Assembly: GCA_009741485.1 (NCBI GenBank)
Contig: CM019219.1
Span: 28,641,250-28,705,249 of the forward strand
Length of the DNA stretch: 64,000 bases
Direction of reading: 5' to 3'
Origin: Malurus cyaneus samueli
Taxonomy: Eukaryota; Chordata; Aves; Passeriformes; Maluridae
Part shown: one piece after another, positions 1 to 11,288 of the stretch
Position numbering within the stretch: the first letter of the stretch is position 1
Layout: the number at the start of each line of letters is the position of its first letter
Made by a program: the position numbers and the translations under genes
The notes under the pieces: generated by a model
The model's database searches: none
The model's input: the letters and a program-made list of their open reading frames with translations, nothing else
What the model was told of the DNA's origin: nothing

Positions 1-2309
1 CATCCTTCTCACAAAAGCTCCTTCGCTCTGGATTTTCCATATTCTTCTCCATGCAGAAAGGTTTCTGTGTAGCAGCACAGCCTGGGCTAGTGAGCAGTTT
101 CCTTATAATACTGAGCAAACATGCCAGCTTATCTCAGATCACAATAAACTGATTACTTTGGGTTTGCACTCTCTTCTGGCATAAAGAGGACTCCATGAAA
201 CCTTGTTCACATAGGTTGTTGTTATAGTTGAAGTGCCATGGAAAATGACTATTTACCCTGCTGTCTGTCAAATAGCATGTAGCAAAAAGAAGCTACAGAC
301 CTATAATCCTCTGCTGGTCAGTGTTCCTCTGTAGTGCTGATGAGGAATGTCATTTTACTGTGTGTTGATAATGGTCAAAGTCAAGAACCAAATACCTAAT
401 AAGTGTTTTATTTACAGTAGTTAGTTATTTAAACATTTCTGAGACATAATAGTATAATTATTACAGTTATTAATTATAGCGTTTGGTGCTTGTCTTTCTA
501 AGTTCTGTGCTGCTAAGGTCTCCAGACCTTCTCTATCAGCCTGTGAGTTCTGGGGTTTAGAGATGGTAGACTCTCCTGGGATAAACATAATCTCTTTACT
601 GCCCTTTATGACTGCTTTCTGCTGAGTCTTCCAATTCCCAGGCTGCTGTGTGCAGCTTGTGAGAACAGGAGAGTGAGTTGGGCAGGAGGTGCCAGGGCTT
701 ACTTGCCCTCCAAGGCCAGTGGGTGCCCAGGGTAAGGTAGAAGTAATGCACATCTATCAAATGTACGTGGCTCTTCCAGCACATGGAAGCTGTTGGGAAG
801 CTTTAATGAGAAGTACTAAGACCACCAAGCAAACTTCTTTCCACTCCATTTTGCGGTGCACAAGCCTTCTGACATTCCCTTTGGAGCCCACTTGTAATGT
901 AACTGTGATCCATAACATAAAGAGTGTTAAATATGCCAGAATATCTTCTTCATCTGTCTTGATTGCTGTATTTCATGATCTAAATACGTTCACATTCTTG
1001 CTAAATATTTATGGAATCTGTTTGTGGATTGTAAGGATATTCTACTGTGAGATTTTTGATAGTGTCTATTAGCTCACAATCAAGTAGTTCTTTCTGTGTA
1101 GTCAAACTGACTCTTGGAAACTTGAGCTTAACCCTGGTAGCATCTCTTGAAATGACAAAGTTTTTAAGATCTCTCTTCAAACTATCTTTTGTAACTCATT
1201 TGTACCCCCCCTCCAAAAAAAAGAATGTGCCTTTGACAGAAATATTATTACATCATCCATTCTGATTTTTGATACAGAATTCTTTTGATGAAGAGTTTTT
1301 TCTAGACAAAACTAGTTTTCAGACAGGTTTTATAGCTCTTCCAAATCTTACTTTATTTCCCGATTTTAAATGTTTTCCTTTAAACAGGGTGTCAACATGC
1401 CTTACTTGCACAGTAGGTACTTTTAAGACCAGCCAAAACCATAAATATATATATTTTAGGGGAAGTTTGAACAGGAGATCAGAGCATATCTGTGTCTTTG
1501 TGGAGATGGAATCTCTGGCTGGAATGAGGTTTTTCCCCATCTCTTTAGGAAGCTGCACATAAATAGTACACTCAGAAAAACCCAGAGTTAACTGGCTGAG
1601 GTAGCAGGATGGTTCTAGCACACCCCTCTGTGGGCAGAGGTCCCCAGTGCTGTATGGCGAGCCCTACAAACACATGGCACCAGTGATATTTCAAAAAAGC
1701 CACTCCTGTTGTGTTTTGCAGAAAACTGATTTTGATTGACAATTTTAATAAAGTCACATAGATTTAATTAGAAGTTGTATTCAATCCTTCTGCTGGTATT
1801 TTATAAAGATTACTCATATTTTTGTGCAGTTTTAATCTCTCTGTTTGCTCAGAAAACTTAAGATGCTGCAAAAAGACAACCAATTATCTATCAAGCACTT
1901 GCATAATCCTAAAATATACCTCTCTGTAAGTATATAATGACAGTGTGCACTTTTAAATAAATTCTTCTAGCAGTAACAAAGCTGGGGATTTGATAAGTCT
2001 CACAGGCCCATTTCAAATGAGCAGAAAGAGGCAATTTGTCACAGTCAAGTGATCTTAGGACCTGCTGTCTTTATTTTCCTAAAATATGAAGTATAAAAAT
2101 TTAATGCTGTAATTTTATGGAGATGTTCCTAACTCAATTCATAGGGATTTAAATACAGTAAAGTAGCAGTATATAATCGTTTTTGTGAAAAAAGTTTTGA
2201 AGTTAAACCACCTACATTGAAGTAACTACCAGTCCTTGGAAGCTGAAGGAAAATGTAGAGATAAATGGATGAAAAACTTCAGTTATTTTGTGCACGTGAA
2301 CTCAAAATT
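1..2309. other. Non-coding unique sequence, no gene seen
   Basis: No convincing gene, RNA or repeat is visible here. Short open frames exist on both strands (the longest is 127 codons on plus at 689-1072), but they are low-complexity in composition, lack recognisable domains and show no clear splice context. A short TA run occurs near 1445-1455. The sequence is A+T-leaning and CpG-poor, as expected for vertebrate intergenic or intronic DNA. Confidence 0.7.
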
Positions 2310-2428
2310 CTTGAGGTTTTTTTCTCTCCCTTTTCTCTCTACAAAGTGGACTTTGGGTTGCACCTGATNCTTGAGGTTTTTTTCTCCCCCTTTTCTCTCT
2401 ACAAAGTGGACTTTGGGTTGCACCTGAT
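2310..2428. repeat. 59-bp direct duplication around a single N
   Basis: Positions 2310-2368 and 2370-2428 are the same 59-bp sequence with one visible difference (T at 2327, C at 2387). They are separated by exactly one ambiguous base at 2369, the only N noticed in the window. Both copies run from a T-rich tract into a segment beginning acaaagtggac. A near-perfect duplication with the only N exactly at its junction is what is expected when overlapping contig ends or two haplotypes are placed side by side without being merged. A real tandem duplication is possible but less likely. Confidence 0.9.
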
Positions 2429-5400
2429 TTACTTGAATTAAACACTTAAGCATTTGGGTTGCAGAGGATGATTTTGGCTCCCTGTCAGACTTTTATACTT
2501 GCTCTTTCCAGTCTCCAGCCTCATTTGTATGCTCTACACAAGGACACAGAGCATGGTCTGAGTGGGATTTTTGACAGAGTTAATGAACATGGTTGGACTG
2601 CTTTTTATGCCTCTCAGGCAGTGGAAATGTTCTGCGACTGCTAAGCCAGTATAAATAATGCAGGCAGTAAATAAATGACAAATAAAGATTGTGGAGTAAA
2701 TATAGTAGTATGATTAACCTTTTATCTTTGCTGATACAGACTGTGAAATTGGGCAAATTGAATTTGGAGCAAACCTGTGCTCCCCTGTCAGATCCCTGAT
2801 CCTCCCTTCCCCAGGCTGCGATGGGGAGGGACGCCTGCCCCGCTCACCTGCTGGCACAGGCATAAATCCCTTGGCTCTGCAACCCCTGCAAGCTTTCGTG
2901 ACAGTCACATTTTTCTGTGGTTCTTTTCAGTGAAATGAGTCACAGGATGTAAAACGTGAGCAGTGTTGGGGGAGAGAGATTGTGTATGCTGCCCTCTGTT
3001 TGTGTGTGGATAAAAGGAAAGTGTGTTCTCTAGAAGTGATTTGACCTGAATAGGAAAGTGCTAAGTTTCCACTTAGATTTGATTTATTTTTCCTGCAGTT
3101 GCTGTACTCAAGCTAAGATTTTGTCCTAAACTTTTAACTCTTAATTTATAGCAGGAAAAGTGACTTTTTTATTCCTGTAGTTCTTCCAGCCCATCTTGCA
3201 TGCTGACAAGTGAGCCATGACACCCGTATATCCTAAGCAATTAGGTTTCCTTTTCCAGTTTAGCACTTCCAATAAAAGCCCTCTAAAAAGTGGATGACGA
3301 TCATGCCACCCAGTGCCTTACAATACTTTGTATTTTCTGTCCCTAAGTAAATATTGAAGTGTAGTCTTACTAAGTGGTTGTTTAATTGTAATAGCTGGGG
3401 TGGAAAACACTATTAGGACCTGGCTGTGTTCCTTGGTAGCACCTGATTATCTTAGTAGGAATATTTACAGCAGTGAGCATTAGTGGGTAAACTGTTCTGG
3501 AATGATTTAGCATTACTGTATAATATCTTTATCTGCTTCAAGTAAGTGAAGAGTTTTTTGATTGAAGCTTCTGGATTTAATATTGTAGAAAAATGTCAAC
3601 AATTACAGCACGGTGTGGCCAGATGTCATTTGTTTGACATAATGGTATTGCACTGATGACTCACTTATTACCTGCAGCTACTTAGAGCTGAAAGAGAAAG
3701 GACTCACAATGTCTTTTCATCATATGATGAGAGAAAAGGTGAGTCTTGTGTCACTCTGTTGACTTTCCTCAAAGAAATTAGGAGTGCAGAAACGCAGCAC
3801 AAGCTGAGGAAGGACAAAATGGTCTGTAGGAGAATCAAAAGTTAAAGTAAGGTGAAAAAAATACCCAGCTATTCTTAAATTGGGTGAAATGGAAGAAGAT
3901 AGTTTGGTGTGGATTTAATTACCTTCTGTTTAAAAAGACCAAGAAACCTCTCTCTCTCTCTCCAATCACAGCAGCACAGCAATAATACTGCAGTGAATAG
4001 TCTGATATTTACGGCTTTTCTGGTGGGCAAACTGCACATGCTATTGCTTTTATGTAGGCTTTTCTATTGCAGTTTACAGAGAAAAGAACTTATCTTGGGA
4101 ATCAGAAATAGATAATTAGTATCAACAAAAAATGCTATTATCCTTGTAAAATTAGACTATTTGGAGAAGATTGGGTTTTTTAAGTCATGGAATTATTTCA
4201 GCCAGAAGAGGGCTACAGAATGTTGATTCCAATCTCATGTTAGTTATCCTTCTCCCCTCTTCCCAAAACAAATGATACTAGCTGATACAAAATTTAGATA
4301 CAGACTTTGAACTCTTGTCTAGCAGAGCCAAGTCTGCATCTAGAAATTAAATGAGGCTCAATTTCTATGTTAAAATACTGACTAAATGTGGAAAGAAATT
4401 AATTAATCTGTACCAAACCTTTTGTTTAGTTCTTTTCTGTTTTCCCATTTTACTATTTTTGAAAGCTTTTCACCTCCTTTATTTCTCTGTTCCAGATACC
4501 TGCAACTCTTTTCTGTGTGATGTCTTCCACCAAATGCCTGTGTTTATCCAAATCACTACTGTAAATGTAAATTAGCACTGGATGCAGATGGGGTTGCACT
4601 TGAAATGCAGAGGGTAGGCTTCCAGCTGGGTGTGTGCAGCTGCATTCTCATGGTGACATTGGTAATGTCCCTTTGTGTTTATGAAACCATCATATTGTGA
4701 TAACGTTGAGGAGTGGGTACCCACTTCAGGCTGGGTGCCACGAAACTGGGATCTCCTTCCAGGAAGGAGATTTGATGTTACATGGCTGCATATTTCTAGC
4801 TCCCTTAAAGCAGTGTGCAAATGCCTGCAACTTCAAAATACTCCAGAAAGTTAAGTTTTCTTATTTTATTTATTTTGGGGTTGGGTTGGTGAAGGTAGGT
4901 CATGAAAAATTCAGAGGAAGTTTCATTTAGCATTTTATGTGATGTGCAATGGCTTGGAGAAGGACCCTCACATGACTTGGACAAAACCAACTTAGCTACA
5001 TATTCTCAGTTGTTTCTTGTGCAGGTGAGTGAAGCAAACTAACCAGACCTTGGCCTTCCATGAGTGAGTGTCTTTATCCCTGACCCAGCAGAGCATTTTG
5101 ATTGTCCCTCTTGAATCTCTCTCTGGAGTTAGAGAGCTTTACCCTGCTAGCGGTGACCACACAGCGGAATGCAGTCCTTGCACACTGCTGACAGAGTCTG
5201 AGGATTGTGCAAACTCTTCATTTGGTTTGAATACCAAATCTTTGCTTTAGCTGTTGTAGAGACAGCTGTGCCCTCAGGGTGAATCACTGCCTTGGGGCCA
5301 GGCAATGTTTATTATATTAAATTATTTCCTCAGGAGTCACCTAGGAGTGTCCAGCTGAGATCAGTGGCTTCAGAGCTCTCTTATTAGGTGTGGCGTAGAA

Positions 5401-5937
5401 ATGTGTCCTGCAGGCTGAAATGGATGCTGCTGCTTGGGAAAGCTGCCAATTCTTTAAAATATTTAGAGCAGAAATAATAAAAATCTTTGGAATGTCTCAT
5501 GTATTCTAAATATTGTTAAATAATTTTAGTTGCAAAACTGGAAGAGGAAACCAGGAGGGCTTTTACCTTCAGCTAGGTAATTTGCTGATAGGAAAAGTTC
5601 TGTATGAAATGATCAGTCAGCTTATGTATGAGCCTGTTGCCTAGCAACTACACAAGTAAACTTCCACTTCTCACCACATTTTCCAGATCTCATTAGATTC
5701 AACAAATAAAATTAACTTTATCTTCAAAATACAGACGAAAACCTTGCAGTATGGTATGTAGTCTTCCTGTCAGATTATATATTTATACTTACATCTTAGG
5801 AACAACAGGTATAACCAAAATGAATGTGTTGTCTTCATGCAAACTGCTAGGATAATGGCAGTTCACATCAGTAAATATTAGCTACCTGTGTGTCCTAAAC
5901 TAACATCTTTAGGTGGAAAAACACTGCTCATGAAGTT
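2429..5937. other. Non-coding unique sequence, one possible exon
   Basis: No coding gene is supported. The stretch contains a short CT run near 3948-3962 and a candidate splice-bounded segment at 3678-3738, listed separately. A strong donor-like site (gcag|gtgagt) occurs near 5024 but has no convincing exon upstream. Nothing else stands out. Confidence 0.6.
3678..3738 (+). other. Candidate 61-bp exon, low confidence
   Basis: The segment is preceded by an acceptor-like site (ttattacctgcag), with branch-point-like bases (tgatgac) about 20 bp upstream, and is followed by a good donor (aaag|gtgagt). Two of the three frames are open across all 61 bp; one would read LLRAERERTHNVFSSYDERK, which I do not recognise. 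The pyrimidine tract is weak. Expected chance pairs of this quality in 64 kb are several, so this may be fortuitous. It could equally be an exon of a long non-coding RNA. Confidence 0.18.
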
Positions 5938-6159
5938 CTAAGGGGGAGTTTTTTCTTTTCTGTATAATGGGGATGAGTAAAAATCTGGTGTTCGTAAGAG
6001 GAACTCCATTAATACAGGGGTCGACACGATGGCCCTACACAGAAGCGATATGAGGACTATCCTAATTACATATAGGACTAAATAAGTAAAGAGAATATTT
6101 GGGGGGGTACCATCTAGAAAGAGCAAAGCCCCCATAAGTACATTACTACCTCCAGGCAC
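5938..6159. other. Unidentified CpG-bearing patch, possibly inserted
   Basis: This patch differs from its surroundings. It holds several CpG dinucleotides close together (about 5994 to 6050, including a gtcgac site), homopolymer runs of G, and a 73-codon open frame on minus with a hydrophobic middle. The plus strand also reads open for about 37 codons before a stop. I considered a nuclear copy of mitochondrial DNA and a fragment of an old retroelement, but no continuous frame in either genetic code and no family motif supports either. The identity is unknown; the unusual composition is the only thing shown directly. Confidence 0.3.
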
Positions 6160-7199
6160 CTGTGCTAAGTTGCTGTGTATATTGATCCCATAAAAAGGAT
6201 CAGAGGAGTGCTTTGTTTTTCAGGAAGAGCAGGTTTAAAACTGCCCTACCAAATGTAGTAGATGATTGAAACACTGTTTACTGCTTTCTTAACTCCCAGC
6301 CTCATAGCCACAAAGCTCATTTTTAATACAGCCCTGCATAACCAAAAATGAACTCTAAATTAACATTAATGGCTTTTTAAAATGCTTTAGAGAAACGATT
6401 TTGGTGAACTGCTTTGCAGCTGCTAGAGGTGTCAAAAATTAAAACGTTGCTTTATTTTTTCTGTAGCTAGAACACTTGGTTCTAGAAACATAATTTTGAA
6501 GACTCCTTGTACTTTATGTGACCTTGTCTTTGAGACTTTACTGGCAGATAATTTTATGCCACCTAGCTAGGTCTTACTGTATCATAATTACGCTGTCACA
6601 TAGGATCTCAAATGAAATTAATGAAATACTATCAACCCCAGACAAGAGCTATGAGAACCAGCGGAACTTTCCCTGTGCTTTTACTGTTATTTAGTCCCAT
6701 CACTTAAACTCCTGTATCAGGGATCTAAAGAAATAAATAAAAGCAGGGAAATGAAGTTCAATGTACAAATGTTTTGATTAAATGCTCTCTTTCAGATTTT
6801 TCACTAAAAGCTCATCACTGTCCTCTGTAGCCAAGCAAGAAATAAATTGAAATTGGTACAGAGATAAAAAATAGAGAAGATAAATTAGGATGGGAAAGAA
6901 TGAAAGCACTGTTCTATCTGCCTGATTGGTTTCAGACAAATAGGAGAAAGAAATTATTCAAGTACAATGAAGTTCTTTCTCAAGACTTGCATAAATAAAA
7001 GCTGTTAAATGTAATTATCTGTAGAAGCATGAGCACACCAAATATTGATGGTTTGATTTGATTGCTAACAAGAGGAAGATGCAGGAACTGCAAAGCCTGA
7101 GTGATGTTTTCAGGACTCTGTTTCCATGAGTCAGAGATGTTATTAGGAGATGAACATTTTGTCTCCTTTGAGTCTGCCCTGCACTCAGAGACCCAGATC
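6160..7199. other. Non-coding sequence, nothing recognised
   Basis: A+T-rich, CpG-poor sequence with only short unrelated open frames. I see no repeats, RNA genes or promoter elements here. Confidence 0.65.
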
Positions 7200-7440
7200 T
7201 CATAGAAGCACTAACACCCCACCAGGTCTGCCTCGCGGAGAAGCACCTGAGTATTTTCCTGTCTTTATTGTAAAAAAGGTGTAAAAAATCGAGCAGTACC
7301 AGCTATAAAAACCTTGCAGGGAAACAGAACGGAATCTCTGCTGTGTGCTCCGTTAGTTTTGAGCAAAGTGAAGAATTAAAGCAACCACCACACACCATCA
7401 CTGGGTTCTTTTCAGATTCACTGAGCACATCCACTCAGGG
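7200..7440 (+). promoter_or_regulatory. TATA and poly(A)-signal block, LTR-like
   Basis: A canonical TATA box (tataaaa, 7304-7310) is followed about 65 bp later by a variant poly(A) signal (aattaaa, 7374-7380) and then a CA-rich tail. This compact promoter-to-polyadenylation spacing is typical of the U3-R-U5 arrangement of a short retroviral LTR. Several CpGs (7234 onward, 7290, 7330, 7350) contrast with the CpG-poor flanks and would fit a relatively young insertion. I could not fix TG/CA ends or a target-site duplication, so a solo LTR is only an inference. A chance TATA motif or a lone promoter of a non-coding RNA are alternatives. Confidence 0.3.
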
Positions 7441-10400
7441 ATAAAGCATCCACAGTGGCTCCAAGCACAGTCTCTCAAGATGGAATCACTCCCTCAAGCC
7501 ACTGCAGGCTGGCAGTGGGTGCAGCTCTCCCCATGAGCCATTTTCCATGCTGATCAAACCCATGTCTGATGGCTCGGTCTCTCAAGCAGAGAGCACACGC
7601 TGCTCCGTGGATTCAAACAGACACTCGGATTCAGGCTCAGCACAGCCAAGTTCCTCCCGTGCAAATGCAGATTCCCACCATCCCAGCAGATGCAGCACAA
7701 TGCCCAGTCATGTCATGCAAGAGAAACTCCACAGCTGCCCCCAGTCACAGCAGGATTCCTCTAACTGCAATAACACTAACCACTAAGGCGAAAGAAAAGG
7801 TAGAAAAGCTATCAAGCTATTGCAGCCTTACTTGAGACTAAGTAGCTGCTAAGTCTCAGCAATGCAAGCCACTTCCCTTTGTGATTTTGCATTCAGCATC
7901 TCAGGATCATCAGGTGATAAAAGAAATAATTGCCTTTAAGTGCACAACCTGAAAATTACTTGAAGAATAGCCTAAAAAACATTTCCTGAAGGAAGTGTTT
8001 GTAAACTGTACCCTGTGCAAATGTTGGTAAATGTTTTAGCAAATGAGTATTACAGAAAATGTAATTGTTCTCTAAAGAGTTGCTTAATTTTAAGATTAAA
8101 TTAAAGCCACTGAAGTGTAAAACACGAATTGTAAATTAGGCTTAAGTACTGGAGCTCCAAAGCATCTTCCCCATAGAAGAGATGCACTAACAGCCACAGT
8201 GGCTCTACTTTCCCAAAGAAAAGGAACAACCACTGAGGCTCCCTCAAGGTTGCCAGCTTCTCTGTGCTACAGATCAAGAGCCTACCTTAGGCCTCTCCAG
8301 TTGTGCCACATGTTAAGCACTACTGGATCTTTGCCTTGAGAAGATCTGATTTTCAGCCTGGACTTTCCAATCATGGGCCATATCTGTCCATGATATAACT
8401 GCCAAGTGAAACCAATTAATTGCAACCAGTTCAGTTCCATTTGTCCAATTTAATATCTGTCTACATAGAAGCATACTATAAACCTTAACCATATCTGATG
8501 GTGCTGGTTTGCAAAGCCTGTTTGATTTTGGACATCACATCTTACAGTGCATCAGGCATCACTGTTTCTGTGTCCATTTTATAAACCTCAAACAGGAAGA
8601 CACTGTATTTTCTTCTTTAAAATGCTTCAAACACTTTCAGAATATAATACTAACGATTTATACATATCTGTTAGATACTTTCTGAACATTTATTGCATTA
8701 GGTTTCTGTGTGAAACAGATATTTTCAGACTATCCTAAGATTTGTTCTGTAAGTTCAGGCGAAAAAAAAAAGAAGGTTGCAGTGCAAGCTGCACTGCATA
8801 AATCTTAATTCTGAAAATGTTCTTCAGGAATATTCTTATCACCACCTAGAAAAATCTCTAGCTTTGTTCTCCAAGGAGGTGGGAGAGGACACAGTGGGAC
8901 AGCTGACCCCAAGTGACCCAAGGGATATCCCAGACTGTGTGGGATCATTGTCAGCACAGAGAGCAGGGGGAAGAAGAAGGAAGGGGGGACATTCAGACAC
9001 CTGACTGTCCATGGGAAGTAGGTCTGTGTGTGTGTATGCATATGTGTTTATTTTGTGGTTTGTAGCAGCAACTGCACTAACTCTAGTGCTAGGTTATTTG
9101 TAAGGTTTTTGTTTGTTATAAGCCATTTTATTTGTTACTGCTTTAAAAGCAATCCTAATCACTGTTCTGTAGTAGCAATATATTCTTCTTTCCTCTGCCT
9201 TTTTTTGGTCTTTTCTTTCAAAATCTAACTTGCTTTAAATTCTGTATAACTCCCTCTTCCTCTGGGTGCAATGTTTTCTTTAGTCTTTGTACTTGGACAC
9301 TTTGCATATGAACCTGTACTCACTGTTTCTGCTCCTGCCTTATTTCAAAGGAAAGGTAAACAGAGGTAACTCCAAGTTCTTTGCTGATGGGGAAAGACTT
9401 TACTTTGACAATTAAAAGCTTCAGATGACCCTTTTTTATCAAGTTGTTCAGCACAATCAAGAGTGATTATTTCTCTGGTGTGATGCTGCCATTGTGTGCT
9501 GCTGCCTGGGAGAAAGCCATCAGGGCACAAGTGGAACATGACACTCATGGTTTCTCCTTTTGAGCTTTCTGATTTTTATTTTGTTCTTATTTTTTGGTCT
9601 TGAGCTTGACTCCACACTTCACAGAGAAATTTTTATAATAATTATGTGTAATTCATGAATTAAACCATTGTGTAATGTTTGATTGTTTTAGACTATAATG
9701 AATTTGAAATAGAAAAGGCCTGTCTCCCTGTAAATTGTGAAGAATTCAAGGCAAGGGTGCAATCTCTTTTCTATTCTACACCTGAGCAAAGACTAATGCC
9801 TCTTTACTGATCCTGACCTGTCAGAAATTTTGTGTAGGCATGGAAGAAGTTAGATGGTGGGGATCATTTGGTGCAAACTTAGTAGTATCTTCCCAAAAAA
9901 GGCAAAAGCCTTCCATTAAATGGCACCTGGTTTAGCTTGATTCTTGCTGTGATTTAAATCTGCAAATGGCTCATCTGGCTGAAGGTTTGGGGCATAACCA
10001 GTCTCTCAAGATGAACTTTTACCTTTGAAATATTCTGATTGCCTAAAGTTAATGCTGAAAAGTAGAACAGGTTGATCACAATCCCTACTCCTTCATGCCC
10101 CACAACCCTCTCCCAGCTGTCCAGGCAGCGTAAGGCCCAGTCTGTTGAAAAGAGAGAAGGTGTCTTTTCTCATTAATGTCACAGGAGCAGGGAGCTGATT
10201 ATTTCTGCTTTATGTTTGTTTCTATGCTTTATGGCCAATTCTATGTTCAATTATTACTTGTTTTTATTTCTATTGATGAAGACTGCTAAATAACAAGAGA
10301 AGACTGGTAATATAGGCAATCGGTTTATTTGTGCTTGTGATCTAACTGGAATTATGTTCCTAACTTTAATTGTGGATCCTAGTTTAGGGATATTATATCC

Positions 10401-10688
10401 CTTTTCCTTATTTGCATACAAATTGCATTCTAACAACTAGGAAGATTTTCACACTCTGCATTTTTAGAAGGAAGTTTATTTTAAAAATGGAATGCCAGTG
10501 TGCTTTTCCCCCTACAAGATTTGGTTCAGCACTAAGGATATGGGGTCTGCTCTCTGATGGACTCCAATACATTTTAACAGGTGTTCTTTCAACAGGAGGA
10601 AGGCAAGAAATAAACTCAGAGCTTCATTTATGTGTAAATGTCAGGGCTGTGATACTTTTATGCCTTCTCAGTCTAAACTTAGCCCAGT

Positions 10689-10720
10689 GTGATTTAGGGC
10701 CGATGTGATTTAGGGCTGAT
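10689..10720. repeat. 16-bp tandem duplication
   Basis: Two adjacent 16-bp copies (gtgatttagggcYgat) differ by one C/T change. This is a small local slippage duplication with no evident function. Confidence 0.85.
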
Positions 10721-11273
10721 GCTGGTCCCACGCTGACTATGAGGGCTCAGCACAGCACTGAGAACGCAGCAATCACTATTCCCCCAGGAAATGCTGGGGG
10801 TCTGGTGTGCTTTTGGGTTTGGATTTGTACATTGCTAGCTCAGTGCTTGTAATGTTGGAAGAAAAGCTTGTCCCTCATGGGTCCAAACAAGATTGATTTT
10901 GCTTGGGAGTTAAGAAAGGAGTAAACAGTAATTCAGTCTTCTACTACATTTGGTAGGGCAGTTTTGCCTAAAATGGGTTTCGGTCCCATTTGCAGCAGTA
11001 TCTGTAAGTAGATATCCAAGGAAGAGTGAAAGCACAGCAAAGCAAATATTTATTTCCCACCTTCAGCTGCGTTTAGCACTGTGGCTTTTCTGAGCTGGAT
11101 GTGATTTTGACCTCTTTGCTAACTCGGAACAGGAGTGTTTTCCATAAATGTGAGCCTTTGTAAGCTTTAACATTACCAGATATTTTCTCAGCACGCACTG
11201 TATTTTTATGCATGTTGTGCCCAGCCAAGATCTCCTTGGTTCTAACCTGTATATCACTGCCTGTTTCTACTGA

Positions 11274-11288
11274 TTTTTTTTTTTTTTT
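11274..11288. repeat. Poly-T run (15 T)
   Basis: An uninterrupted run of 15 T. It could be the reverse complement of a poly(A) tail of a minus-oriented retrocopy, but the sequence to its right does not resemble a recognisable transcript and no target-site duplication was seen. Confidence 0.85.

Noticed and set aside
5938..6159. Nuclear copy of mitochondrial DNA
   Set aside because: Considered because of the base composition, but neither the standard nor the vertebrate mitochondrial code gives a continuous frame, and no tRNA or known mitochondrial gene block was recognised.
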